A stretch of DNA of 64,000 nucleotides from Mimachlamys varia (lineage: Eukaryota; Mollusca; Bivalvia; Pectinida; Pectinidae), in contig OX392533.1 of assembly GCA_947623455.1 (NCBI GenBank), forward strand, positions 31,184,229-31,248,228. The letters are read 5' to 3'. The translations under genes were made by a program, and so were the position numbers. A model generated the notes under the pieces. It searched no databases and had not been told where the DNA came from. It saw nothing but the letters and a program-made list of their open reading frames with translations. Shown here piece by piece: positions 22,731-33,597 of this stretch (the first letter of the stretch is position 1; each line of letters begins with the position of its first letter).

Positions 22731-24099
22731 TTCAGTTTGTCTATCATTACACTTGTATAATACATTAAGAATACTTTTACAATATACGTCAATACTTTGG
22801 TCAAGTGATTTGGACCATCCAGCACAGTCAGTTCAGTGATATCCTGGCACTTATCGTTGCATTCGCGCAACTCTACAATTGTTCACCAATTCATCATTGG
22901 CTTTGTGTTTTTCTCCTTTTCAACCTGTCTTTTCTCGAATATCCGATTCCACTGCGCTGACTGTAGCTCGATGGCCCATCACATGCCTATTATAATATAT
23001 TATCTTATACACATGCATACATTATGTACATAGGTCTGTCGAAAAGATCGCACACATAATTCCACATTCACTCGTGTTCATTCAAGCCCATGCACACATC
23101 GTATACTCGTCCGAACTTGCGAAATTTTGCCATTTCATATATACTAAGTTGTACATGGTTATACCACTTGAGAAAAACCCGAGATATCAGAATAAGGACA
23201 AGAAGAGGGACTTCTAAGGTAAATCTACGAGTACACAATATTAACTGCTGGCCATATATAAACAAGTCTTTATTTCCATCACTCGAGTAATCCTCATTTC
23301 CAAATAATAATTTATCTGGGTTTAAAGGTAAAAAGCTACCGAGATTTCTGAACCATTTCAATCTTTGGTCCGTTTATCTGGTACATATAAAAAAATGGTG
23401 AGCAGTTTTGTTAGAAAAAAAGTTGTAGTTTCTAGTTTAAATTCAGAAGAAGATACTGTTAGGGAAGTTTCACCAGCAAATAGACAGGAGAGACAGAAGA
23501 GGTTATCCGTAATATCGTTAATTTACAGGAGAATTAGAAGAGGACCCTGGACAGAACCCTGTGGTCACCATGCAGCGTTAGTTATTTTAGTATTAGAAAA
23601 AACATTTTGTATGAAGACGAATTGGTGACAATTCTGTACGTAATAAGATAACCAATTTAAAAGTGTTCCATTATACCATAGGTTTTCAAAGCCTTGGAAA
23701 TATCACAAGAAACATGGCAAAAATGATTTCTAAAGAGGAATTGCGCATATTGGTCCGTTTCGACCTAAAGGTGACCGTTTTCAAAATCGAAAAAGATATT
23801 TCAAAATTTTTCATGTTCTTATTTGCGAGTTCGATGAGTTCGTTCATAGCAATGACTATTTCATTTAATGACCGTAAAGTTCCATTATCATGCTATATGC
23901 AACTTTCGAGTTTTTTTTTTTACCAGACTAACATCCGTTTTTGACATACTGAGCACATCTGAGGACCAACTTTAATAAAGTCTTATTTTGTTTATGTACC
24001 AACAGACTACTTAAATCTTATTCTTAACACGAGCACCTCAAGCGGAGGCATGATACGCTCGTCGTACCCTATTGGAAGTATAATGGTATGGAAACACAA
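22731..24099. other. non-coding
   Basis: Several 65-97-codon frames on both strands near 23.07-23.94 kb overlap one another and show no domain. No splice-bounded exon was convincing. Confidence 0.35.
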
Positions 24100-25060
24100 A
24101 GAAAGTTCTGACACTTTCTACAACTGCAACAGATATAAAGTCCTAAAGAGCCATAACTCTAGTAAATATCGTTGAATTAAATTGTCATTCAGGAAAACAC
24201 AACTTCATGTCATAATGATTAATCCTAGCAAGTTTGAAAGATATCGATTGAAACCTGTAGAAGACAATCTCCAAACAAACAACAGTTTACAACAGAAATA
24301 CATTTTCTACATAATGCCTATATTTTGCAATTGCAATTATGCAATGCTGTTATGCGAAAAGTTGAAATAACTCAACAAAACCTGTAATATATGTTACATA
24401 CAATGTATTATAGATATTCAAAGTACCATACAACATTTTAGAGGAATTGAAGAAAAAGCAAAAAAGTTCTGACATTTTTACATAAGGTCTGAACTTCCAT
24501 CAGATACGAAGTTCCAAAGTGCCATAACTCTAGTAAATATAGTCGAAACAAACTGTCATTCTGGAAAACACAACTGTTTGTCATGATGATTAAGCCTAGC
24601 AAGTTTGAAAGATATCGGATAAAACTGTAGGAGAAGGTCCTTTTTTTTTACAACAGAAATGCATTTTCTACATAATGCCTATATCTAACTATGAAATGCT
24701 GTTACGCAAAAAGTTGAAATTACTGAACAAAACCTGTATTAACCTCTAATATATGTTAAATATTATAGATATTCTAAGTACTATACCAAATTTTAGAGTA
24801 ATTAAACACAAAAAGGTTCTGATGTTTTCTAATTAATAATGCCCAAAATTGCGTCCCAAAGGGCCATGACTCTAGTGAATGATCTCGAATCAAATTTTCG
24901 TTCAGGAAAACACAACTTCATGTTATGGTGGTTAAGCCTAGCAAGTTTGAAAGAAATCGGTTGAAAACTGTAGGAGAAGATCTCTGGACAAACAAAAGTT
25001 TACGATGGATGGACAACGCCATACCATAATACGTCCCGTCATTTTTGACGGGCATATAAA
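24100..25060. repeat. tandem repeat, ~350-bp unit, about 3 copies
   Basis: Landmarks AGTTCTGACA, CCATAACTCTAGTAAATAT, GGAAAACACAACT and CCTAGCAAGTTTGAAAGATA recur from about 24105, 24466 and 24815. The block closes with CCCGTCATTTTTGACGGGC (25037-25055), a perfect hairpin. Confidence 0.85.
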
Positions 25061-25143
25061 AAGTGGTCCTCTGAAATCAGAAAATGGAAAGAAAAAAACG
25101 TTGTTGACGAAATATTTCATTTTCGGTATCAACCAAACCCATG

Positions 25144-25222
25144 TAGTCTGATTAGCTCAAGTGGTTGAGCCGCCGTGCAGCAGCCAAAAGGTATGCAGAT
25201 TGAATCACGAAAGTGTCACTTT
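25144..25222 (+). repeat. tRNA-derived SINE head or tRNA relic
   Basis: GATTAGCTCAAGTGGTTGAG (25151-25170) is a good internal A box with D arm, and GCAGATTGAATCACG about 30 bp later resembles a B box. The anticodon arm and acceptor pairing are not convincing, so this is not called a functional tRNA. Confidence 0.55.
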
Positions 25223-26045
25223 CTTTTCATATCTTGTTGTTTTTACGACTTATGAAATATTTTTCTATCATGTTTTCTATGTTTCAATTTTTTTTTTTAA
25301 TTTTCAAGAATATTTGTTCGAAGTATGAGATAAAACGTTGAGATACAAAAATTTTAACAAGATGCAATATATAAATAAAGTGATTCAGTCTGTATCCATT
25401 TCGTGTAAACGAATAGCCACGTCAACTGATACATGTACATGTAAAAACTTCCCTACAAATATTGAATTTTATTATATTTTGTGTGTAATCAATTGACAAT
25501 AATCAGTATATTTTGAGCATTGCCTTAAAAACAATCAATGGCAAAATCAATGAGGTGTCTTTCTTTTCACACTACAACGAACCAATGAACCATGGAAATC
25601 TATTTTAGTACTGGAAGATTTACAAAAGGTCACATGATATTTTAAATGTATTTTTAGCTCGTGCAAGCGCATAGTTTAGGTCGGTATAAGTGGAAAGTGA
25701 CCATGACTCTTTCCACAAATATTACAATAAATTTCAATTAATTGATGCACTGTAGAGTGACCTGGCTGGAATCCAGATTGCTACATTGTATCTATATATG
25801 AGTCATCAAGTAAATATTTTTGAAGATATATGGTTCAAAACTTTACCTTCAGTGCTTAATAAAGCTATAGGCATAGATAGACATTACTAAAGCTGTTTTT
25901 CCAGAAGTTTGATACAGACTCCTTGATCAAGAGACTTTCTAAATATAAGAAGTAATGGAGCTGAAACAGTGTAAGCAGTTTTTTAAGCATTTGGCTAATT
26001 TGATGTCAATATCAGTTTGAGTAAAATGTATGTTGTCAATACTAT
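25223..26045. other. AT-rich non-coding
   Basis: Nothing recognisable. Confidence 0.4.
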
Positions 26046-26640
26046 ACATCACTTTGTCTTTCCCAAAATTGAAATAAAACCCTTTAGTTGTCTGGAAAAT
26101 GACACAATGAACAAAATGGTGTATCGGTTTCCTTTCTCCCTTGAACGGTTACAGAGTAAAATGAATTCCCTGACAGATGAATTTTAATGTTTTTGCCTTA
26201 TATGATGACGTCATAGTTACTGTGACGTTGTCAATGGGTATAGATCTATGACATCATCAATACTTACCGATATCAAAATGGCCACCAGGAAATCTGCATC
26301 ATAAAAACAATCTGGCAACAAACACTTCACGTAGCCGATTAACACCATGAAAATGCCAGAAAATCAAAAATCGTAAAAATCATCAAATTCCATTAAAAAA
26401 TGTTTTTCTTCATCTGGAATTATGGAAATTGATAAAAGACATCATTGACTTTACTAAAACAGTCATTAGATTGATTCAACTGAAAAAAATATATATAAAA
26501 GAGCAAAATTTTATTGAAAACAGATATTTTACCTATTTTCAATAAATACCAGGGTTTCCATGGATACCGTACACTGAACAGATGTGAAACAGTCTGAAAT
26601 CTTGTCTAAATGTATCAAGAAGATATCCTGTGAGTGATAT
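26046..26640. repeat. direct duplication, upstream copy
   Basis: Shares CATCACTTTGTCTTTCCCAA, CTCCCTTGAACGGTTACAGA, ATGATGACGTCAT, AAAATGGCCACCAG and CACTTCACGTAGCCGATT, in that order, with 27765-28410. This copy lacks about 150 bp present in the other. Confidence 0.9.
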
Positions 26641-26649
26641 GTTCTTAGA

Positions 26650-27518
26650 CAAGAATTACGCGTAATTATATGTCTCGCCTTTCCCGCTTTACCGATAATG
26701 TTTAAGTCCTAACGTAAAAATTAGTATGACAAAATACATACAGCAAGATTATATCTGTAAAATAGCCAAGTTTCAATTTAATTACATATCAATTGCAATA
26801 ACACTATAAAAAGTGGATTATAACGTAAATTCTCAAAATTCCCATGTTTTTACCCCAAAATTTCCTCCAATTTTCAGTAAGGTCTTCAGTATGATAATTA
26901 GTAACTACCCTAAGTTTCAATTGAATCTGATATCGGTCACACTAGAAAAAGTGGACTTTAACGCAAATTCTCAAAATTCCCATGTTTTTGCCCTAAAACA
27001 ACAGAACCTGCAAATAAATTTCCTCCAAATCTCATTAAGGTGTTCAGTATGATGATATCAGTAACTACTGTAAGTTTCAATTGAATCTGATATCGGTGAC
27101 ACTATAAAAAGTGGACTTTAACGCAAATTCTCAAAATTCCCATGTTTTTGACCCAAAACAGCAAAACCTGTATATAAATTTCCTCCAAATTTCACTAAGA
27201 TGTTCAGTATGATGATGTTAGTAACTACATAAAGTTTCAATTCAATCGGATATCTGAAACAATATAAAAAGTGGACTTTAACGCAAATTCTCAAAATTCC
27301 CATGTTTTTGCCCCAAAACACCAAAACCTGTAACACGAGATCATTTAAATTGAAGAAAGGTATTAAGTATGATGGTTTGAACAATGTGACCAACTTTCAA
27401 TTCAATTGGATAATTATAACACTGTGAAAAGTGGACTTTTAACGCAAATGTTGACGCCGCCGCCGGAAAAGTAACACCTATGAGTCTCGCTTTCTTGACT
27501 TTTGTCGAGGCGAGACAA
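26650..27518. mobile_element. non-autonomous GTCTCGCC/GGCGAGAC element with central tandem repeats
   Basis: Same ends as 16640-17036: ACAAGAATTACGCGTAATTA then GTCTCGCCT (26672), and AGGCGAGAC (27508-27516) then AAAA. The centre has about 4-5 tandem units marked by AAAAGTGGACTTTAACGCAA at roughly 26808, 26946, 27106, 27269 and 27427 (138-163 bp period). An empty version of the insertion site survives at 36781-36935, which fixes the boundaries near 26650 and 27518. Several 70-90-codon frames inside are repeat by-products. Confidence 0.85.
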
Positions 27519-27764
27519 AAACCATGAAAATACACGAGACCTCTTTTCTGGTCCAATTTCCCAAGTGGAATGAATTCTAGATTTCTTTTAGTTAGGAGTT
27601 AGAATGAGTTATGTCCCTTTATCCATTGAGGTTTAATAGGATTTTGGAATGATTTAGAAAATTTTTCCAAGTTTTAAGCTGTAAAATGAATCAATGTTAA
27701 AAAGAAACAAGTATGAAAAGTTCTTTTTTCTTCAAAAATTGAATTTGGGCACTGGTTAAACATC
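27519..27764. other. unique flank of the insertion, shared with 36.8 kb
   Basis: TTTTCTGGTCCAATTTCCCA and ATGAATTCTAGATTTCTTT match 36841-36893, giving the right flank of the empty site. Confidence 0.8.
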
Positions 27765-28410
27765 ACTTTGTCTTTCCCAAAATTGAAATAAATCCCTTTA
27801 GTTGTCTAGAAAGTTGCACCATGAACAAAATGGGGTATCAGTTTCCTTTCTCCCTTGAACGGTTACAGAGTAAAATGAATTCCCTGACAGATGAATTTTA
27901 ACCAATTCTGCTCTCAAAATATCAACAAAGGGAGATAATCTGAAAAATGAAAACTTCAATAAATGTGTAGTTTTCATGAATAAAATTTCATTATGGGTGA
28001 AACAGGATGATTTGAGATCATACGCATGTGAAAAACAAAAAAGTTTAGGGATAATGTGATGTTTTTGCCTTATATGATGACGTCATATTTACTGTGACGT
28101 CATCATTGGGTATCTATGACATCATCAATACTTACTGATATAAAAATGGCCACCAGAAAACCCGCATCATAACAAAAATCTGGCAAAAAACACTTCACGT
28201 AGCCGATTTACACCATGAAAATGCCAGAAAATGTGAAAAATCAGATAAATGCCACCATAAGCATCCAATTTTAGCTTCCCCAAGCCTAGAAATGAGAGTG
28301 ATTGCCAAAAATCATAAAAATCATCATATTCCATTAAAAAATGTTTTTCTTCATTTGTAATTATTGATAAAAGACATCGTTGACTTTACTAAAACAGTCA
28401 TTAGGCTGAT
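27765..28410. repeat. direct duplication, downstream copy
   Basis: Second copy of 26046-26560, 1.7 kb away, with an extra ~150-bp stretch (27900-28055). It contains TGACGTCAT twice (28078 and 28096). Confidence 0.9.
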
Positions 28411-30539
28411 TCTCACACCAACGACCTTAAAGGAATCACACAACTAAATCAGCCTATCACGAGGTGTTTCATACGTTTGTAGTCCCTACCGAAAATTTGT
28501 TCCGGCTAAGTACAGTGATTCTGAATAATCTAAATAGGTAATTGTTGGCATATTCTGCATTGAATGAAATCTATAGATATTTAACTTTACAAAAATGTAT
28601 ACTTTTGGTAGATTTTGATATGTGATGGCGGATTGATATGGGGTCAAATGTCAGAGGGTGTTCCCGTCCCATTTCACTGGTTTGATATGTAAATTTCCAG
28701 TTGTCCGAAGCAGACGCCCGTAGCGAGCTAAAATGCCACGAAACTTCTGATAAAATGTCATTTGAAGTCTTTGCCATGTATGTATCTGTGAATCCAGGCA
28801 GTTGTCACTAGTGTTGAACTTCAAATATTAAAGTTATTAGCTCTATAAAGCTTAGTAATAACATATAGTAAATTATTTAGTTGTGTGAGTCCTAAAGGAT
28901 TATTGGTTGTCTTGCCAATGATGGATTAGATTCTACTTACAATTACATGTACCAAATATATACTGTAATAACTGTGTTTAATTGAATAATATATTGAATA
29001 CTGAATATATGACTGATTAAACTGAAAAAAAAATAGGAATTTTTTTCCTAAGATCTTTCTAAAATTAAAGATTACATACTTGATAGTAAAATTATCTGTG
29101 TCTCAGCATAGGTCATTTGTTTAGATTTTTTGCTTATTTCCCTCATGTGCTTTTGTTAGAATTTCACTTCCTGTTAAGCTAGCTTTTCATGTGTAGAAAC
29201 CAGTTTCGGAGAGGCCAAAATGTTAATCTCATACCAAATTTATTCTTCTTTAGACTCTTAAAGACGCAATTTTACATAAATTGAGGGAAATATTCAATTG
29301 CGATACACGTTTTAGAAATTTTCAATGAATTTGCACTGATGACGATGATCAGAACTTTAACATAAAAATCTAAATCTAAAATATTGAAGATATTTTTAAC
29401 ACTTAATCTATAAACATAATAAGTTATTAGACTTGATTTTCGCTTCAAGTTTTGCCGAAAGTTACGTATATCGGGCCTTTAATCGAGCTTCCTTTCATCG
29501 ACAATATTAAATTTTCGTGATTAAGATTTTTACTATAATTGATATCTAAAAATATGCATTGATAAATTACTGTTTTACTGTTAAGGAATTAATAGCATGA
29601 TTGACAATAAAACTACTTGTCATTTGGCAACTGCCATTACGAGATTTGAGATAGGCCTACAAGGCAGTAAATTACTTTAAGAGAATTGAGTAAAAAGGTA
29701 AAATTAACATAAAACCAATGCATGAATCATACAAAAACAACAAACCAACTTATCTGCATTGAGTCTTGAAGCATTAAGAGCAAGAGATTTGATGTATTTA
29801 TGGATAAAAGTCTTCCAAAAAACACTAAGGCCATCTCAAGGCAGCCATCTTGTTTCTCATAGAGCCGGTTGATACAAATTTCAGAATGACAATTTTAACG
29901 AACTGATATTGACAGAAAGGTTAGATTTGAAACAAACAACTTGGCAACAAACTACTTCAAAATGAATTTACGTATCATTTACAACTATAAAAAATATTTT
30001 TTTAATTTTCTTTTTCAATACAGACTTACATATAATGGATCAAGTACAAGAATAATATTTCGCTTTTTCTTCAAAGTTTGCAAAATGCACAACCAGTTCA
30101 AACATGAAAGTATGGTGTTCTCAACACCAGCTCAACAATGATTTATTTCAAGTTAAGCCTTAAAAATATTTTTTTTTGCACACAGATATATTTTATGTTC
30201 AGACACAAAATTAAAAGAAAATAATGTGCTTTTTATTGAGAGAAAGACAATTTAGGGTGGGGGCTTATTCCCAGGCTCCCCACCCTGTTCCAAGAACCTT
30301 TGCCAAAGTGGGGAGGGGGCTTATTCGTGAGAGGGGGCTTATTCTCGGTAAAATACGGTAGTGGTGTTTATAAAATATAATTTCTTATTTCAAGTGTCTT
30401 TCATTTGAATTAGTGATTGGGCAGGAATAGACCATACTTGTGTTTTGACATAAGATACACTGACAAAGGTTTAAAACTTAATGAGAGTGTTTACACTAAA
30501 ATCCAATATAACAGAAGGTTGTGGGAAAATTGAGAGGCA
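28411..30539. repeat. non-coding; parent copies of segments repeated at 35.9-37.3 kb
   Basis: CACACCAACGACCTTAAAGG at 28414 is the anchor of the array further right. 28900-29250 matches 35930-36020 plus 37110-37340, including TACTGTAATAACTGTGTTTAA and TTTCCTAAGATCTTTCTAAA. 29400-29475 is the inverse of 56095-56190 (TTTTGCCGAAAGTTACGTAT). No gene seen. Confidence 0.7.
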
Positions 30540-31488
30540 ATGTTCAGACAAAATAATGATTTTTAACACTTTTATTCATTATCAACCTCAATCCAGTAAA
30601 ATCGCACACCAACGATCTTAAAGGATTATTGTTTGGTTGAAAACAAATTGTAAAACCTGGTCAGAAGACCAACATTTTACATACATTGAGGGAAATATTC
30701 AATTACCATACATGTTTTAGAAAGTTTCAATGAATTTGCACTGATAGAGATGATCAAAAATTTACCATGAATATCAAAATTTACAATATTGAAGATATTT
30801 TTAACACAGAAGATCCATTCGGAAGAAGCTATGTGGGGGTGAAAAACAATTTCAATTGAATGGATAATAGGGCAAATATAGTTCATACAAACAATTTTAC
30901 ATAAGGGACATTGACACCAGTTTAAAACTAATTGGAGTGTAAGGAATACAAATAGCGATAAACATTATTTATTTCAGCAGAGCTCTCATTTAGACCGAAG
31001 CTTTAACCTAGAATAACCCACAGGGTTTGGTCTTGCTTCGATCCTTCAGGTAGGGAAGTTTTCAGGCTCCACGGCTATCTGCAACTGTATTCAATCTAAT
31101 AGACATTTGTCATCAGAATGTATCCTTTAGTTTTCCCCGTCTAAATGGTTAGTTCTAAGGGGTATAGATAGGGATAGGACTTAATGGAGATTCCTTTCAT
31201 TGACAATATTAACTTTGCGTAATTAAAGATTTTCACAGTTATTGATATCCAAAAATACGCTTTGATAAATTACTGTTTTAGTGGTGTTTATAAAATATAA
31301 TTTCTTATTTCATGTGACTTTCACAAGAGATACTGAGGTTAAGAAAACAGGGGAGAAGCGATATGGGCATTAAAAACGATTACATTTGAACGAGTGATTG
31401 GGCAGGAATAGACCATGCATACAGGCGTTTTGACATACTTAGAGACATTGACAAAGGTTTAAAACTAATGAGAGTGTCAACACTAAAA
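30540..31488. repeat. ~430-bp tandem repeat family, first array copies
   Basis: The unit begins near CCAGTAAAATCGCACACCAA (30595) and carries TTGAAGATATTTTTAACACA and CATTGACAAAGGTTTAAAAC. It is interrupted by TTTAGACCGAAGCTTTAACC and flanking DNA also found at 34390. Confidence 0.85.
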
Positions 31489-32464
31489 TCAAACAAGAGG
31501 CCCATGGGCCTAAACGGTCATCTGACAATTGCAAACACTTATAGCAGGGACACACCCCTTAGTTCAAAAGTGTTCAAACCAGCATCATTGTCATAAACTA
31601 TCTGTTCAGATCTAGAGTCGGTTACGAAATTTATTTATGGTGTTGTCAAAGCAATGAACAACATATGATTCTTCTCACCAAATTTGGATGCAATCCATTC
31701 AAGCATTAAGAAGGTGTATAGGATTTTAAAGCAAAAATTCAGCAAAGTTCCCTTTTGGGGCCCCGCCCCTATGGCCCCAAGGGTTGGATCAGCCTCATTT
31801 ATATATAATCTGATCGCCCTCCCCAAATGATGCTTCACATCAAATTTGGATGCAATCCATTCAAGCAATAAGGAGGAGTAGGATTTTAAAGCAAAAATTC
31901 AGCAAAGTCCCCTTTTTGAGGCCCCGCCCCTATGGCCCCAGGGGTCGGATCAGCCTCATTTATATAAAATCTGATTGCCCTCCCCAAATGATGTTTCACA
32001 CCAAATTTGGATGCAATCCATTCAAGTATTAAGGAGGAGTAGGAATTTAAAGCAAAAATTCAGCAAAGTTCCCCTTTTGGGGCCCTACCCCTCTGGCCCC
32101 AGGAGTCGGATCAGCCTCATATATATAAAATCTGATCGCCCTCCCCAAATGATGCTTCACACCAAATTTGGATGTAATCCATTCAAGTATTAAGGAGGAG
32201 TAGGAATTTAAAGCAAAAATTCAGCAAAGTTCCCCTTTTCGGGCCCCGCCCCTCTGGCCCCAGGGGTTCGATCAGCCTCATTTATATAAAATCTGATTGC
32301 CCTCCCCAAATGATGCTTCACACCAAATTTGGTGGTGATCCATTAAGAAATGAAGGAGGAGTAGCATTTTGAAATGAAAAGTTTACTGACGGCGCACGGC
32401 GGACGACGACGGACGAAGCACGAAGACTATAGGTCATCCTGACCCTTCGGGTCAGATGACCTAA
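31489..32464. mobile_element. Helentron-like non-autonomous element with 160-bp central repeats
   Basis: One end reads CAAGAGGCCCATGGGCCT (a palindrome) followed by GGTCATCTGACAATT. The other end reads GACCCTTCGGGTCAGATGAC, so ATCTGAC/GTCAGAT form an inverted repeat with the palindrome outside one arm. Between them are about four 160-bp units (CCAAATTTGGATGCAATCCA at about 31678, 31840, 32001, 32162 and a partial at 32322), each with GGGCCCCGCCCCT-like boxes. It sits in the ~430-bp repeat between ACTAAAAT and TAATAAAACAG, and uninterrupted copies of this junction exist at 33915 and 34815. No coding capacity; 60-72-codon frames are by-products. Confidence 0.8.
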
Positions 32465-32575
32465 TAAAACAGTATGTTGTTGGAAAATTGAGAGGCAATG
32501 TTCAGACAAATATGATTTTAAACACTTTTATTCAACATCAACCTATCCAGTAAAATCGCACACCAACGATCTTAA

Positions 32576-33593
32576 GGACGCTCGACCCTACGTAATACAC
32601 AAGTTTTGATTCTCGTTTTGTGGTGACCTAGCTTCCTATATGTGTACCTGGTATTTGAAAACGGGGTATCAAATTCATTCTACACGGTGATATGTCGCGA
32701 TGTCAACAATGCCGAGATGAGAGGGAACGGTTCAAGTCTTCAACTCAAGATTACGAGCAAATAAAGTATTGTCACGACCACTCCTATTGCAAAACAACAA
32801 CATAAATAGATGAACACTATATCGACACATGGTCGGACACTGACAGTGACGGCAACAGTATAGAAACAGAATCGGAAGGTAGGCCTATAGTACCGGTACA
32901 ACTGGCCATGGTTTCTCAAACTGGAGAGAGTCGGCGAGTGTTGGCAGAACGTTTACACAAGGGCTGTGCCTGCAGGTGTCATTATATGCACTATTATGTT
33001 GTTGAAAATATAACACAGAACTCCGGTAGTTGTTATGTTCTTAAATGTTTTAGGCTTGTACGCATTCACAGTATGTATGTTATGTAAAAATGCTACCCAC
33101 TATAAAAACTTCCTAATAGCATCAAGGGAGACAACCTACCCTAGACACAGTTTTACATCTAATTTTCAATAAGTAGCATAAAAAGCGTGTCTGTGGTATT
33201 TTGATTCAATTTTTTGCTTGTGCTTTATGTAACTATATGGTTTGTAAATAATTTGACTGTGAATACTGAAATTTATCCGCTAGATATAAAAATAACACAC
33301 TTTGTTAAAATCGTTTTCTCATTTTTTTCACAAATAAAATATTTTTGACGTAGCTATTGATTTCTTTTTTTATTTTATTGTATGTTTGTTATGTTCAACA
33401 ACATTCACAGGGGAAAAAATTGAAAAAACATTAAATTTTGAGAAAAATCATTTTTTTGTGTGTTTTTTACCAAAAATGAAACAAGTCATAGGAATGCTTA
33501 GATTTTCACAAAATCATCTCTACCAGGTAGCATAAACAACATATGAAAGTTTTAAGTAAATCTAGCAGTTAATTGCGAAAGGGTCGAGCCTCC
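32576..33593 (+). mobile_element. TTAA-flanked MITE, complete copy (1018 bp)
   Basis: Inserted in a ~430-bp repeat unit with TTAA on both sides (32572-32575 and 33594-33597). Other units read CGATCTTAAAGGATTG at the same place with one TTAA, an exact empty site. The ends GGACGCTCGACCCT and AGGGTCGAGCCTCC are a ~14-bp inverted repeat. TTAA targets are used by piggyBac and Kolobok transposons; the GG ends differ from the usual CCC/CCT ends of piggyBac. A ~93-codon stop-free frame (about 32804-33086) holds DTWSDTDSDGNSIETESEG and a Cys-rich part (HKGCACRCHY), possibly a captured exon or transposase remnant. A truncated second copy is at 36025-36780. Confidence 0.88.
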
Positions 33594-33597
33594 TTAA

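Noticed and set aside
25144..25222. Functional tRNA gene
   Set aside because: A-box is good but the B-box is degenerate and no cloverleaf could be paired; kept as tRNA-derived repeat.
31850..32193. Plus-strand ORFs rich in RPYGPRGRISLIYIKSD
   Set aside because: Repeated translations of the 160-bp central units of the non-autonomous element.
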